DNA of 64,000 nucleotides from Flavisolibacter ginsengisoli DSM 18119 (GTDB lineage Bacteria; Bacteroidota; Bacteroidia; Chitinophagales; Chitinophagaceae). The notes below the pieces were generated by a model. It was not told the origin of the DNA, did no database searches, and saw nothing but the letters and a program-made list of their open reading frames with translations. A program made the translations under genes and the position numbers. Where the stretch lies: the NCBI RefSeq assembly GCF_900129295.1, contig NZ_FQUU01000010.1, positions 1-64,000 on the forward strand, written 5' to 3'. Positions 9,578 to 18,885 of the stretch are shown one piece after another; position 1 is the stretch's first letter, and every line of letters starts with the position of its first letter.

Positions 9578-9703
9578 TTCAGAAAAAATTTGTTTGCCTG
9601 TTATTTGTAAACTCTTTGATATAAAATTATTCAGGCTAACATCTCAGCGGTAAAAAAATAAATATGGAAGTGGCAAAATATCTGCTTTTAGATTTATTGG
9701 ACC

Positions 9704-10849
9704 TTAATAGTAATTTACCCTTGATCCTGAAGATTCTTCAAGAAAGGCTAATACACGGGCATCAATTTCAAGGAATGACATTTTATATTCATGAATTGCT
9801 CTCTGCACAATAGGAATGTAGTTTGTTATATTGCCTAACACACAATCTATGGTTTCTGTCAGATTATTGCCATCCCAATCTACAGGGATATATGTTTTAT
9901 AATTTTTATAGACATCTGGCCATGTTTCGATATGATCCATGTTGGGCTTAATAAGTACGCTATTGTTTATAATAGCCTCAAAATCTCTAAAGCAAATTTC
10001 ACCCCATCCAAAAGGGCTTAATACTGCTGCAACATTTTTTATTTCCCTATTATAAGCCCGGGGACTAATGCTTCCCATAATCACTTTTTCATGCTGTTTG
10101 CATCTTTGTAAAAAGGTTTTTCTTTGGTAGTCAATTGTGTTTGGCAAAGAATTATTTCCAAAACGGGCATGAATTTTTATTAACCTATTATCATAATTTG
10201 TAGGCTGGTCCATTAACCTGATCATTTTATTATAGCTATGAACATACCATGGCTTTAAAAATCTGGAAAGCCCGTGTCTGGTTATTTCTCTTGCAAGGCG
10301 TATCAGGTTTAAATGAGGAACAGGGTATATTCCGCAACCTAAATTCCATGAAACTCTTAGTTTATTTAATACCGATGGATCGCTTGGAATATCCCTTATT
10401 TTTACCTTATCATCATTGATACCATAATTTTGATTATAATAGTTTGTAAACAATTGGTTGCCGTACATTGGTTTTAAATAGTTACATCTTTCTTTCAATA
10501 ATTTTCCTTTGTAATATAAATCCACAAGATCCATGTATTCAAAATGAAGGCTGTCACTTCCTGCTCCATCATCCAGCATTATAACCCTGTCAAAGCGTTT
10601 TTTAAAGTCTTTAATTAGTTCTCTTTTTTTTTCGTCCTCGCCTATAAAACATCTATTTCCTTTAAAAACCCGAACCAGGATAGCGCATTTTCCTTCTGCA
10701 TGCATGGCTTCTTTTGAATCCTTATTCAAAAAATTGATATGATTGCTGAATTTGGAAACTAACAAAGGAAACAATGTATAAAGAGATTCGATTTTAGAGT
10801 TTGAATGAACTACATATATATCGTTTTTTGGCATAAACCCAGTTAGCAA
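9704..10849 (-). CDS. Putative glycosyltransferase, exostosin-like C-terminal half
   Basis: I do not recognise this 381-residue protein with certainty. It has no signal peptide. The C-terminal part LSPFGWGEICFRDFEAII, followed by LIKPNMDHIETWPDVYKN and IPVDWDGNNLTETID, resembles the donor-binding half of exostosin-like and other GT-B transferases, in which a conserved Glu-rich loop precedes a strand and helix. The N-terminal half is not typical. Its place between two GT4 genes in a polysaccharide operon supports a sugar-transfer role. An alternative is a glycan-modifying enzyme of another type. Confidence 0.6.
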   Translation of the reverse strand: MLTGFMPKNDIYVVHSNSKIESLYTLFPLLVSKFSNHINFLNKDSKEAMHAEGKCAILVRVFKGNRCFIGEDEKKRELIKDFKKRFDRVIMLDDGAGSDSLHFEYMDLVDLYYKGKLLKERCNYLKPMYGNQLFTNYYNQNYGINDDKVKIRDIPSDPSVLNKLRVSWNLGCGIYPVPHLNLIRLAREITRHGLSRFLKPWYVHSYNKMIRLMDQPTNYDNRLIKIHARFGNNSLPNTIDYQRKTFLQRCKQHEKVIMGSISPRAYNREIKNVAAVLSPFGWGEICFRDFEAIINNSVLIKPNMDHIETWPDVYKNYKTYIPVDWDGNNLTETIDCVLGNITNYIPIVQRAIHEYKMSFLEIDARVLAFLEESSGSRVNYY

Positions 10850-10900
10850 GATTATTCAAAACATATATTGGCCTGTTCAAAAAAATTGCTTTTTATCCTA

Positions 10901-12019
10901 TCAGTTTAATGCATCTTCATAAACCCTTTCAAAAGCTTTACCCATACTTTCCAGGGAAAAAGACTCTTCAACTATTCTTTTACTTAATTTTCCAAATGCT
11001 TCATATTTTTCCCGGTTGTTAATCAGGCCAATGATCAAATCGGAGATTTCTTCTTCGGTTTGATTTATAATCAAGTAGCCGTTTTCGTTATTTCTTATAA
11101 TTTCTTTTGTGCCCCCAGCTGCGGTAGCTATAACAGGCTTGGAGAGACTCATATATTCAATGATAGAATTGGAAATGCCTTCGCCATTTACAGAGAATAA
11201 AACACCAATTGTGCATGCATTTACAAGAGCTTCCACGTCATCAATTCTTTCCCGGATAAGAATTCTGGGATTTTGTGCGCTTAGCCGCAGCATTCTCTTA
11301 TATTCAGCATCACTTTTTTCATATCCTCCTGCTCCTATAAATGTTATATCGTTTCTTAGTTTTGTAACATGATTTGCTACTCTTAAAAAAAGGTCATAGT
11401 CTTTATATGGTGTAAATGATGCTGCCATTAGTACAGCAAAAGGAGTATGTATATTATACTTAGCCTTTACTTGTTCAACATCTGGTAAATTGTTGAACCT
11501 ATTCATATTAATACCATTATAAATCACCTTACTTTTATTTGCCGGTGGATTAAAGCTTTCCATACCGGCTTTGGAGTTGGAAAGGACAATCCTGGAAAAA
11601 TAAAAATTAAGCTTGTCTATTAAATTTAAACGAAACCATTTTGGTCTTTTCGTTGGAGCTCCTGTAATTTGGCTATTAACCAGGGGTATTTTTTGCCAGA
11701 CTACTGTCGGTAGAGTATAAAACGACTGCATGCGTCCCCAGGTATGAATGAGGTGAGGCTTAAAATGTTTGCAAACCTTGTAAAATTGAAAAAATACTGT
11801 AGGATCTTTTTTCTTCCATTTCTTTTTTAGGACCAGGTAAGGTATGTCTAATGTATAAAAACTCTGGTATTGAATTTCGTCCTTTGTTAATACTACTAAA
11901 AACTCAAAATCTGTTTTCTTTTTAAAATAAGTTAATAACTCTATTAACCTTCTTTCTTTTCCTCCGGAGCGCAAACTACCAATAAAAATTAGTACACGGA
12001 TTTTAGTGTTTTTATGCAT
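10901..12019 (-). CDS. Glycosyltransferase, GT4 family
   Basis: The 372-residue protein has a full GT4 layout. The N-terminus reads VLIFIGSLRSGGKERRLIEL, a glycine-rich acceptor-side loop. The middle has LIHTWGRMQSFY and QITGAPTKRP, and the C-terminal half has IYNGINMNRFN, VLMAASFTPYKDYDLFL and GEGISNSIIEYMSLSKPVI. The last string holds the E-x7-E motif that contacts the donor. The Lys/Arg-rich surface suggests peripheral attachment to the inner membrane. It lies between GT genes in the same orientation. Confidence 0.9.
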   Translation of the reverse strand: MHKNTKIRVLIFIGSLRSGGKERRLIELLTYFKKKTDFEFLVVLTKDEIQYQSFYTLDIPYLVLKKKWKKKDPTVFFQFYKVCKHFKPHLIHTWGRMQSFYTLPTVVWQKIPLVNSQITGAPTKRPKWFRLNLIDKLNFYFSRIVLSNSKAGMESFNPPANKSKVIYNGINMNRFNNLPDVEQVKAKYNIHTPFAVLMAASFTPYKDYDLFLRVANHVTKLRNDITFIGAGGYEKSDAEYKRMLRLSAQNPRILIRERIDDVEALVNACTIGVLFSVNGEGISNSIIEYMSLSKPVIATAAGGTKEIIRNNENGYLIINQTEEEISDLIIGLINNREKYEAFGKLSKRIVEESFSLESMGKAFERVYEDALN

Positions 12020-12094
12020 GGTTTAATAAATTTATCAGATCTTATTAAAAGCAACATATAATGAATGTCCTGCTGCAATTCAATAGTTTAACTG

Positions 12095-13207
12095 CTAATT
12101 CTTACTGAAAAAATTTATTAGTCTTTCTGACAAAATTCGGTAATCGTGTTGCTGAGCAACATAATCAAAAGCGTTGCATGACATTGCTTTATATGCTTCC
12201 GAGGTTAAGTGAAAATATTTTTTTTGCAGGTCCAAAGCGTCCTTGTAGACTATGCCAAGGTTATATTTTGTAATAATTGAATCAGGGTTCACGTTCTGAC
12301 TTGATAGAATAGGTGTTCTGACTGACATAGCTTCGAGAAACGTATTGCTAAAACCTTCGTAATGCGAGGTATTTAATAAGAATTTTGCTTTTGATAAAAA
12401 AGGTAAGACCTGATCCCTGTGCAAAAATCCTATAAATTTTACATTGGGTAGTTGTTTAAGCTTATCCAGATAATACTGCGTTTCCTTGTCACAATTACCC
12501 AACTCTTGACCTGCAATTTGAAATTGCTCTTCTTTCAGCAAATAGGCGATCTCGTATAATTGTTGAATATTTTTCTGATATTGATAAAGGCCCAGCCAGG
12601 CTATATATTTCCTTGCCGAATCATCACTTGAATTAAAATCATTTTTCAGGAAGATTGGGTTAGGGATCTTAATGGCTACTTTCCCCGGAAATTCTTTTTT
12701 AATGATGCTTAACTGGTAATCATTTTGGCATAGAATACAATAAGTTGAGTTAATTCCCATCCTTTGAAAAAACCGGTGCATGATGGAATAATTCCTGTAA
12801 AAGCGGTTATCTAATAAATAATCATTAGAGATCCGCAAGATGTATTTAATATTTAATTGTCGGCAAATTAAACCTAGTAAAAATGAGGTCCACCCTGGAA
12901 TCCCCTGGTAAAGGTAATCTGGGTGCGTGTGCTTTATTTTTTTGTAGATATATGGAAAACGATAATAGATCCATCTCAACCATCTGATGCCTTTTTGTTG
13001 GTCATACAATGGCACGAGATTAATATCATTGCATTCTTCCTTTAAAGGGCCATTATGTTTTATATTTGTCATTACATAAATATCCTGGCCTGCTTCTGAA
13101 AGACCTTTTATCCATCCGTAAGCTTGAACTGCTGCACCTCCGGAAGGTTTCTCCTCCTGTAACAGTAAGTTTATAATTTTATCGTCGTAAAATAAGAATC
13201 TTGCCAT
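12095..13207 (-). CDS. Glycosyltransferase, GT4 family
   Basis: I start this gene at the ATG whose complement is 13205-13207 (MARFLFYDDK), giving 370 residues. A longer version from 13279 would overlap the polymerase gene by 17 bases and add 24 residues that look unlike the family N-terminus. The protein has the GGAAVQAYGWIKGL loop near residue 24 and, in the C-terminal half, KYIAWLGLYQYQKNI, VKFIGFLHRDQVLPFL and HYEGFSNTFLEAM, typical of GT4 enzymes. It should act on the lipid-linked repeat unit. Donor and acceptor are unknown. Confidence 0.88.
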   Translation of the reverse strand: MARFLFYDDKIINLLLQEEKPSGGAAVQAYGWIKGLSEAGQDIYVMTNIKHNGPLKEECNDINLVPLYDQQKGIRWLRWIYYRFPYIYKKIKHTHPDYLYQGIPGWTSFLLGLICRQLNIKYILRISNDYLLDNRFYRNYSIMHRFFQRMGINSTYCILCQNDYQLSIIKKEFPGKVAIKIPNPIFLKNDFNSSDDSARKYIAWLGLYQYQKNIQQLYEIAYLLKEEQFQIAGQELGNCDKETQYYLDKLKQLPNVKFIGFLHRDQVLPFLSKAKFLLNTSHYEGFSNTFLEAMSVRTPILSSQNVNPDSIITKYNLGIVYKDALDLQKKYFHLTSEAYKAMSCNAFDYVAQQHDYRILSERLINFFSKN

Positions 13208-13262
13208 TGTTAAGAAAATTAGTAGCTTGTTTGTAATTGAACTGCCAAGCCTGTCTGGATAA

Positions 13263-14525
13263 TTACCCAGTAAATGCAAGAGTTTTCCCTGTGTCCTCTA
13301 CTTCTGCGTGATTAAATTCCTCTTTTGTTAAAGGCAGTTTGACTGCCAGAAATAAAAGTAGCATACATCCAATTTGTGTGTATCGGCCAGTTAAAGTGTA
13401 TGCAACAAAGGTTATCAGGCCAAACAAGATAATTAACCTATCAGCCTTTGTTTCTGCAGATTTCAAAGAACTATAAAAAACATTAAGGATCATTAGCAAA
13501 TAAAGGACGACACCTAAGATACCACTTGAGTGGGCTATGCTTGTTAAATCTCCATGAAGACTTCTGTCGTAAAATTTCCCATTGCCATAGTTACCTGCAC
13601 TATTAAAAAGTCCAAAACCAAACCAGGGACTGTATCTTTTATAAATGAACATATCTTCATATAAAAGATTATATTCAAAAATCCTTTTTTCATCATCCAG
13701 GCGGCGCTCATCTAAATTTCTAAGCTCGTATCTTTCATTAAAAGTTGATACAAAGCCGGTTTTAAGTAACACAAATGCTCCTAACAAAATGGCTAATCCG
13801 CCAAAAGCTAAAGCTTTCTTTGCATTTTGACTCAGCAGGATCAGCATAGCAATGACCACGCCTAATACGCTTAGGCTTATGACTGAACGTCTCACAGAAA
13901 GACCTATAAATGATAAGGCGATTATAGCTGCAATTAAATAAAGAAGATTATTTGCTTTCAATCCATTAAGAAAAACAATAAAAATTGCAATGGCAAGTAT
14001 GTTGAAATCTGTGGCATAAAGATTTCCATATAAAATACCACTGGTAATTCCATACATCGAATAAGCATTGTAGTGGAATAATGAAGATAGGACTACGTTT
14101 AATATAAAAATTATAAGTATGATAAATGCAGATTGAGACAATTCTATAAATATGATTTCTCTGGAATATTTTCTATATATAGAAGGAATAAGTGAAATTG
14201 TAATAAAAAGCCACATTACGTTAAACAGGTCTTGCCTGATCATTTGCAGATTTTCGGACTTGGTCATCAGAATAAAAAAATACACTAGGAGGTAAAAAGC
14301 AAACATGTTGTTTTTAAAGAAATCAATATTCTTCCTTATAAATTGTAATATCAGAATGGAGATGATCCCGTAATAAACAAATGTTGAGATAATATGGGTG
14401 GTAATGACAGTGTCTATAAAAAATAGCACTGGTAAGTAAACAATTCCCAACTCTTTTTTTATCACAAAGATGTAAATGGCAAATGCATAAAGGAAAACCT
14501 CTAACAATAAAAAGAAAGTATTCAT
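13263..14525 (-). CDS. O-antigen polymerase / ligase-like membrane protein (Wzy)
   Basis: The 420-residue protein is very hydrophobic with about ten predicted membrane spans and a larger loop near residues 265-315 (NERYELRNLDERR to YSPWFGFGLFNSAGNY). The pattern WFGFGLFNS followed later by AHSSGILGVVLYLLMI is characteristic of Wzy/WaaL proteins, where the loop histidine and arginines act in polymer transfer. It would polymerise repeat units on the periplasmic side after Wzx export. It is the only such gene in the locus, flanked by a GT4 gene and a P-loop kinase gene. Confidence 0.85.
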   Translation of the reverse strand: MNTFFLLLEVFLYAFAIYIFVIKKELGIVYLPVLFFIDTVITTHIISTFVYYGIISILILQFIRKNIDFFKNNMFAFYLLVYFFILMTKSENLQMIRQDLFNVMWLFITISLIPSIYRKYSREIIFIELSQSAFIILIIFILNVVLSSLFHYNAYSMYGITSGILYGNLYATDFNILAIAIFIVFLNGLKANNLLYLIAAIIALSFIGLSVRRSVISLSVLGVVIAMLILLSQNAKKALAFGGLAILLGAFVLLKTGFVSTFNERYELRNLDERRLDDEKRIFEYNLLYEDMFIYKRYSPWFGFGLFNSAGNYGNGKFYDRSLHGDLTSIAHSSGILGVVLYLLMILNVFYSSLKSAETKADRLIILFGLITFVAYTLTGRYTQIGCMLLLFLAVKLPLTKEEFNHAEVEDTGKTLAFTG

Positions 14526-14602
14526 TCTTTAAGGTTTAGAATAGATGATAAGCGTAAGTAAATAATTATATTAATGAAACTTTGGTGTTTCTTATAGGTG
14601 TT

Positions 14603-15412
14603 TTAACTCAACACAGAATTTATATAGCGAACATTTTCATCTATAGGTCTTTCTCCATCAATACAAAGTACTGGAATATTATTGCGGGTAAGTTTTTCAA
14701 TAATAATGCTAAATAAATACTGCCATTTTTCAGTTTCTGCAATTAATTCATTCTTATCTTTTCTGAAATGAGAGGCAATGATTTTTTTGCGATTGCAAAT
14801 CCGATCAATTATAATATTTGCATCAGTGGTATTAATGTAAATAACTGAAGAGGGTAATGGAATCAAATGTAAATATTCAGTAACTATTTCTGCCATCAAC
14901 TTTTCATTGTCTTGAAGGAGAAAAGATTTTTGCAAAAAGCCTTCATCTATTATACATGGCTTGCTGCTTATGCTATCAAATATTGCCTGATACCTGCAAA
15001 AATCTTTAAATAAAAAATAAGCTGACCTGAAGGATTTACCAATTTCTTTATCCATGCAAGAATTTATTCCTGAAAGGTGATTCCAAAAAAATAGACCTAA
15101 TTCTTTATGATCTTCTACGAATCGCAAGCCATAGTCTACCGGAATATCCCTGTTTCCATCTTTATTTGCAATCATATGGAATTGATATTGCAGCCAGATT
15201 TTAAATTCTGAAAGCTTTGGTTTGGGTGGGGCTAAAAGCCTGTTCTGATACACCCAATTTAAATTATTGTTCCAGGTTTTACATAATGACTTGTAAAATG
15301 TTGATTTGCCAATACCAGGTGGGCCTATAATTTCTATTGTCTTGGTTTTATGATTTATTGGCACTATTGGAGGCGACTTTAGATTCATTTTATGATTAGC
15401 AAGGCCAGGCAT
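14603..15412 (-). CDS. P-loop NTPase, kinase-like, in polysaccharide locus
   Basis: The 269-residue protein has a clean Walker A motif, IIGPPGIGKSTFYKSL, at about residues 28-43, and a likely Walker B/lid region with CIIDEGFLQKS. The sequence IIDRICNRKK near residue 210 resembles the LID arginines of nucleoside or dephospho-CoA kinases. A shorter start at M9 is possible. I cannot name its substrate. It shares the locus with a larger kinase-fusion protein, so the two may phosphorylate related small molecules or a glycan. Sulfotransferase folds also carry a P-loop-like motif, but the exact GKST favours ATP/GTP binding. Confidence 0.6.
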   Translation of the reverse strand: MPGLANHKMNLKSPPIVPINHKTKTIEIIGPPGIGKSTFYKSLCKTWNNNLNWVYQNRLLAPPKPKLSEFKIWLQYQFHMIANKDGNRDIPVDYGLRFVEDHKELGLFFWNHLSGINSCMDKEIGKSFRSAYFLFKDFCRYQAIFDSISSKPCIIDEGFLQKSFLLQDNEKLMAEIVTEYLHLIPLPSSVIYINTTDANIIIDRICNRKKIIASHFRKDKNELIAETEKWQYLFSIIIEKLTRNNIPVLCIDGERPIDENVRYINSVLS

Positions 15413-15454
15413 TTAGTTTCTTTTATTTAGAGATTTTTATCCAGCATAAAAAAG

Positions 15455-17035
15455 TTATTTCATTCTCATTAATTTAATCCGGGACAGGACATTCCAGGTT
15501 TCTTTTCTCATTGTTGGCTCCATACCCGTGAACCAAAATAAAACGGCGCTAAGAATTAAAGAAATACTGCCACCGCATAATAAATACAGCCAATTTGATA
15601 TAAATATATATTGTCCCGCATAAGTTGCCAGGGTAAAAAACAGTATTAAAATCAACAAAGGCTGAATTAATTGCCTGGTGAAAACAGGGGTATCATCTTT
15701 CATTTGCTTTTTCAAAAGCCTTGGGAATCCAATAGTGTAGAACATCCTGCCAAGCAAGGTGCTTATACATAATCCTACTATATAAAATTTGTTTACAAGT
15801 AAGAATGATAACAATATAGTAAGGGCAGAAGCACAGGCAGATAGCAATACTTTACTTTTCATGTTCAATGTGGCACTAATAATAAAACTATCTAATTGAA
15901 AAAAAACAACCTGGATAGAGATAAGGAGTATCAAAAGGTTTTCTATATTACCTGCATAGTGCTTTGTACCTACCCATAAGTGGATAAATGATTTATTAAG
16001 AAGCAATATTGCTACGCCTACAGATACCGACAGGAGCCAAACTATAGAAATCATTACCCTTCTCGCTTTTTTAACCTTATCATATTCTCCTTTTCCAAAG
16101 AGGCTGCAAATACCTGGAGTCATTCCTGTGATAACTGCAACCAATGCACCTTGCACGGCCAGGGATGAAAACATGGTAAGTGCATACTTTGAAACATAAA
16201 CTGTACCTGCTAAATAACCCAAAATAATTTTATCGCTACTTAAGAGAAACATCTTTATTGTTGTGAAGACCATAAACCAACCGCTTAGTTTACCGAAAGA
16301 TTTCACTTTTGAAAGATTGGTTTTACCAAGTGAAAACCATGGAATATTTTTTTTAAGGATAATATAGAAGGAGTATCCGGTTACTATTGAAACAAGGATC
16401 TGAACGCAGGACAATCCGATTAACCCAAATCCCCTGGTGATAGCCAAAACTTTCAAAGCACCCCCAAGAACAATAATTGCCGCACGTAGACCCATCCGTT
16501 TATACCCTAGGTTCATTCCACCTAATATCGCTTCAAACAGACCAAAAAACTTGTTTATTATTAAACATGAGATTAACAAGGCACAGGTAATCCTTATTAA
16601 ACTATAGTATTTTTCATCTGCCTGGGTAATATAAGGTGAATACCATGAAATGGCAGCTCCAATAATCAATGAAATAGGGAGCGTAATGGCTGTAACAATT
16701 AGAGCGGTTGTTATGTCAGTTTTAAATTCTTCTATCTCAGCTACATCTCTTTTATTTGCAAGAGTCCACTTTAATACCTGGGTTGCTCTTGTGTCAACTA
16801 TCTTTGTATAGCCAGTCATTTGCCCTAACATCTGCCATACACCATACATTGAGCTCCCAAGGCCCCTCACTATAAAAGGATTAATGATAAATCCTGTTAT
16901 CTGGGCTCCCGCATAATCAATTATACTGGATAAAGAATTAAGATAGGCACGTTGCTTAAGGTCTTCCTTTTTTTTTGGTTGCACTATTTTGTGAATGTCT
17001 TCCCCAGGTCGTAGAGCAATAGTTTCATTAATCAT
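15455..17035 (-). CDS. Polysaccharide flippase (Wzx/MOP superfamily)
   Basis: The 526-residue protein has about fourteen membrane spans as expected for the MOP (MATE/RfbX) fold. The first helix region has NSLSSIIDYAGAQITGFIIN, and GLGSSMYGVWQMLGQMTGY is the common Wzx opening with a Gly-rich turn and Trp. It should move undecaprenyl-linked repeat units across the inner membrane so that Wzy can polymerise them. It lies between the two kinase-like genes on the same strand. Its first ~30 residues are hydrophilic with a Lys-rich stretch. Confidence 0.88.
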   Translation of the reverse strand: MINETIALRPGEDIHKIVQPKKKEDLKQRAYLNSLSSIIDYAGAQITGFIINPFIVRGLGSSMYGVWQMLGQMTGYTKIVDTRATQVLKWTLANKRDVAEIEEFKTDITTALIVTAITLPISLIIGAAISWYSPYITQADEKYYSLIRITCALLISCLIINKFFGLFEAILGGMNLGYKRMGLRAAIIVLGGALKVLAITRGFGLIGLSCVQILVSIVTGYSFYIILKKNIPWFSLGKTNLSKVKSFGKLSGWFMVFTTIKMFLLSSDKIILGYLAGTVYVSKYALTMFSSLAVQGALVAVITGMTPGICSLFGKGEYDKVKKARRVMISIVWLLSVSVGVAILLLNKSFIHLWVGTKHYAGNIENLLILLISIQVVFFQLDSFIISATLNMKSKVLLSACASALTILLSFLLVNKFYIVGLCISTLLGRMFYTIGFPRLLKKQMKDDTPVFTRQLIQPLLILILFFTLATYAGQYIFISNWLYLLCGGSISLILSAVLFWFTGMEPTMRKETWNVLSRIKLMRMK

Positions 17036-17160
17036 TTAAAATTTATCCTTTAACATTATATATAAAAAGAGTTATGGAATGTTTTAGGATAGGATTTTTT
17101 AAAATCGGTTTCATCTTAATGTGAGAGCGATAAAAGTTATTTGATATTTGTAAATTCAAG

Positions 17161-18714
17161 TCAGGGCAAAGCATTCCATATTTCTTTTTTAATTGTTGAA
17201 AGTAGTTTTTCAAGTGGTTGTGCAGCATCCATTGTAATCACCTTGCAACATTCTGCCCATTGTATTTTTTTTGTACTTTCAATCTTTGCCTCTAGTATTT
17301 GCATTGGTGTTCCATTTGGCTTGCGTTCATTTAGCAATCTGGCATCTGCAATTAATTTAAATAGAATATCAGGAGGATTATTAGTTGCGAATTGATATGA
17401 TCTTGCTTCTTTCTTTGCAATAATTCTTAAAACCATATTTTTAGAAAAAGAAAGATGTTGGAGTAATGGGCCATCATTATAACCCATTATTTGATTTTGA
17501 GGAAATCTGTCACAAATAACCAGCATTCCATTTTTTTTTGCTGCTTGCATCAGCTTTAAATTCTTTCTCTTTTCGCTGGCTATAATAAGTGCATCAATAA
17601 ATTTTAATACGCTTGATAGGAAGCCTTTTTTCTTTTCAGCTTGACTTTTCTTTGATTCCACCCTTTGTTTCGGGATTTTTGGACGTAGTATAGTTTTTTT
17701 TAGGTTAGCTATTATTTTTCGCATCCATGATCTGTGGCCGTCGCCACTTCCAAAGTATATATTGTAAACATCTATCTTTTTTCCAAACGCAGATTCGATA
17801 TTGGCAATAATAGTTGACTTTCCTGATCCATCTGCGCCGACAACTGCCACAATAAGACCACCCCTGGGGTTGATGCGCTTCAAAATTATTGGAAGATGCA
17901 AAAGAGAGAAACACTTTTTATAAACTTTCAATAGGATCTCTCTTTGCCAACGTAATATATTAGCATGTAAAGAAGAAACTGATCTTTGATTTTTAAATTC
18001 CTTTTTTATGAAACCTGAAAGCTTTAAAATTTCCATTCGGTTAAAATCTTTCATAAGTATTTCATAGACAGGGAAGTAATCATAAAATATTTGTTTTAAT
18101 ACAGCTTTAATTTCCTCTTGTGTGCATCTTTGCTTTAGCCAATTGTATTCATTTAAAGTATTTCCTGTGTATAGTATTTCATTTGTTAAATACATTTTTA
18201 AAATATCCCTGTTCCTTAATTTTAAAGCCAGTCTGACATAAAGAAGTGTAAGCTCAAAAGCTGGTGCAATACGATAAATACCAAATGTTTTATCAAAAAC
18301 ACGGCTGCTCAGAATCGTATCCTCCAGGTTTAATTGATAACTTTTGAGGTAAACTTCCCCGAGAGTAAGCTTGAAATGGGCGTGCAGGTGAATGATTTTA
18401 CCAGACGAAAAATCAAGCGCAATGAAATCTTCTATATCCTTGTAATGTTTTTGTTTGGGTGCCTTAAATAATTTAAATCCAAGCCTTTTTAAAAGCGGCA
18501 TCAATATTTCTATTTGTTTCTGACTAAACAAAACATCTAAATCTGTATCTGCAGTCATGGAAGCATATAAGTGCTCATTACTTTTCCAATGGCAATATTT
18601 GATTCCATACTCATGAAGTGCATCAAAAAGCTTTTGGATCAATGCTAATTTCGACCCTGGTGTAATAGTTTCAATTTGCCTTTTTGAGGACGGCCCAGAC
18701 GTCACTTTTTCCAT
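17161..18714 (-). CDS. Fused nucleotidyltransferase-like and thymidylate-kinase-like protein
   Basis: The 517-residue protein joins two domains. Residues ~25-240 look like a minimal nucleotidyltransferase (GIKYCHWKSNEHL, then ADTDLDVLF with the acidic pair, D58 and D60), a layout shared with MNT-type folds and aminoglycoside nucleotidyltransferases. Residues ~285-517 hold a thymidylate-kinase-like P-loop domain with AVVGADGSGKSTII at 291-304, and a Walker B-like MLVICDRFPQ with an Asp-Arg pair as in dTMP kinases. Similar fusions recur in bacterial capsule loci but I know of no assigned reaction. It follows the epimerase and precedes the flippase. Activation or phosphorylation of a glycan precursor is a guess. 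Confidence 0.65.
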   Translation of the reverse strand: MEKVTSGPSSKRQIETITPGSKLALIQKLFDALHEYGIKYCHWKSNEHLYASMTADTDLDVLFSQKQIEILMPLLKRLGFKLFKAPKQKHYKDIEDFIALDFSSGKIIHLHAHFKLTLGEVYLKSYQLNLEDTILSSRVFDKTFGIYRIAPAFELTLLYVRLALKLRNRDILKMYLTNEILYTGNTLNEYNWLKQRCTQEEIKAVLKQIFYDYFPVYEILMKDFNRMEILKLSGFIKKEFKNQRSVSSLHANILRWQREILLKVYKKCFSLLHLPIILKRINPRGGLIVAVVGADGSGKSTIIANIESAFGKKIDVYNIYFGSGDGHRSWMRKIIANLKKTILRPKIPKQRVESKKSQAEKKKGFLSSVLKFIDALIIASEKRKNLKLMQAAKKNGMLVICDRFPQNQIMGYNDGPLLQHLSFSKNMVLRIIAKKEARSYQFATNNPPDILFKLIADARLLNERKPNGTPMQILEAKIESTKKIQWAECCKVITMDAAQPLEKLLSTIKKEIWNALP

Positions 18715-18885
18715 TCAGTTATAATTTATTTATTATTTCATTCGTGTCCTATTTACGAAAAGAAAACTTCAGTTGTTGAATATTGAAAAGGCATAGAAGT
18801 TTAATGATCATAAAAAAGTAGTTCATACAATTTTATGTAATCCTTGAAATGCTATTTGCTACAGGATAATAATAATTTTTACTTA

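Noticed and set aside
13208-13279. 24-codon N-terminal extension of the GT4 gene
   Set aside because: The extension overlaps the polymerase gene and does not resemble GT4 N-termini; the later ATG gives a normal start.
17043-17228. 61-codon frame between the flippase and the fused kinase gene
   Set aside because: It overlaps the kinase gene end in another frame and has no protein-like pattern.
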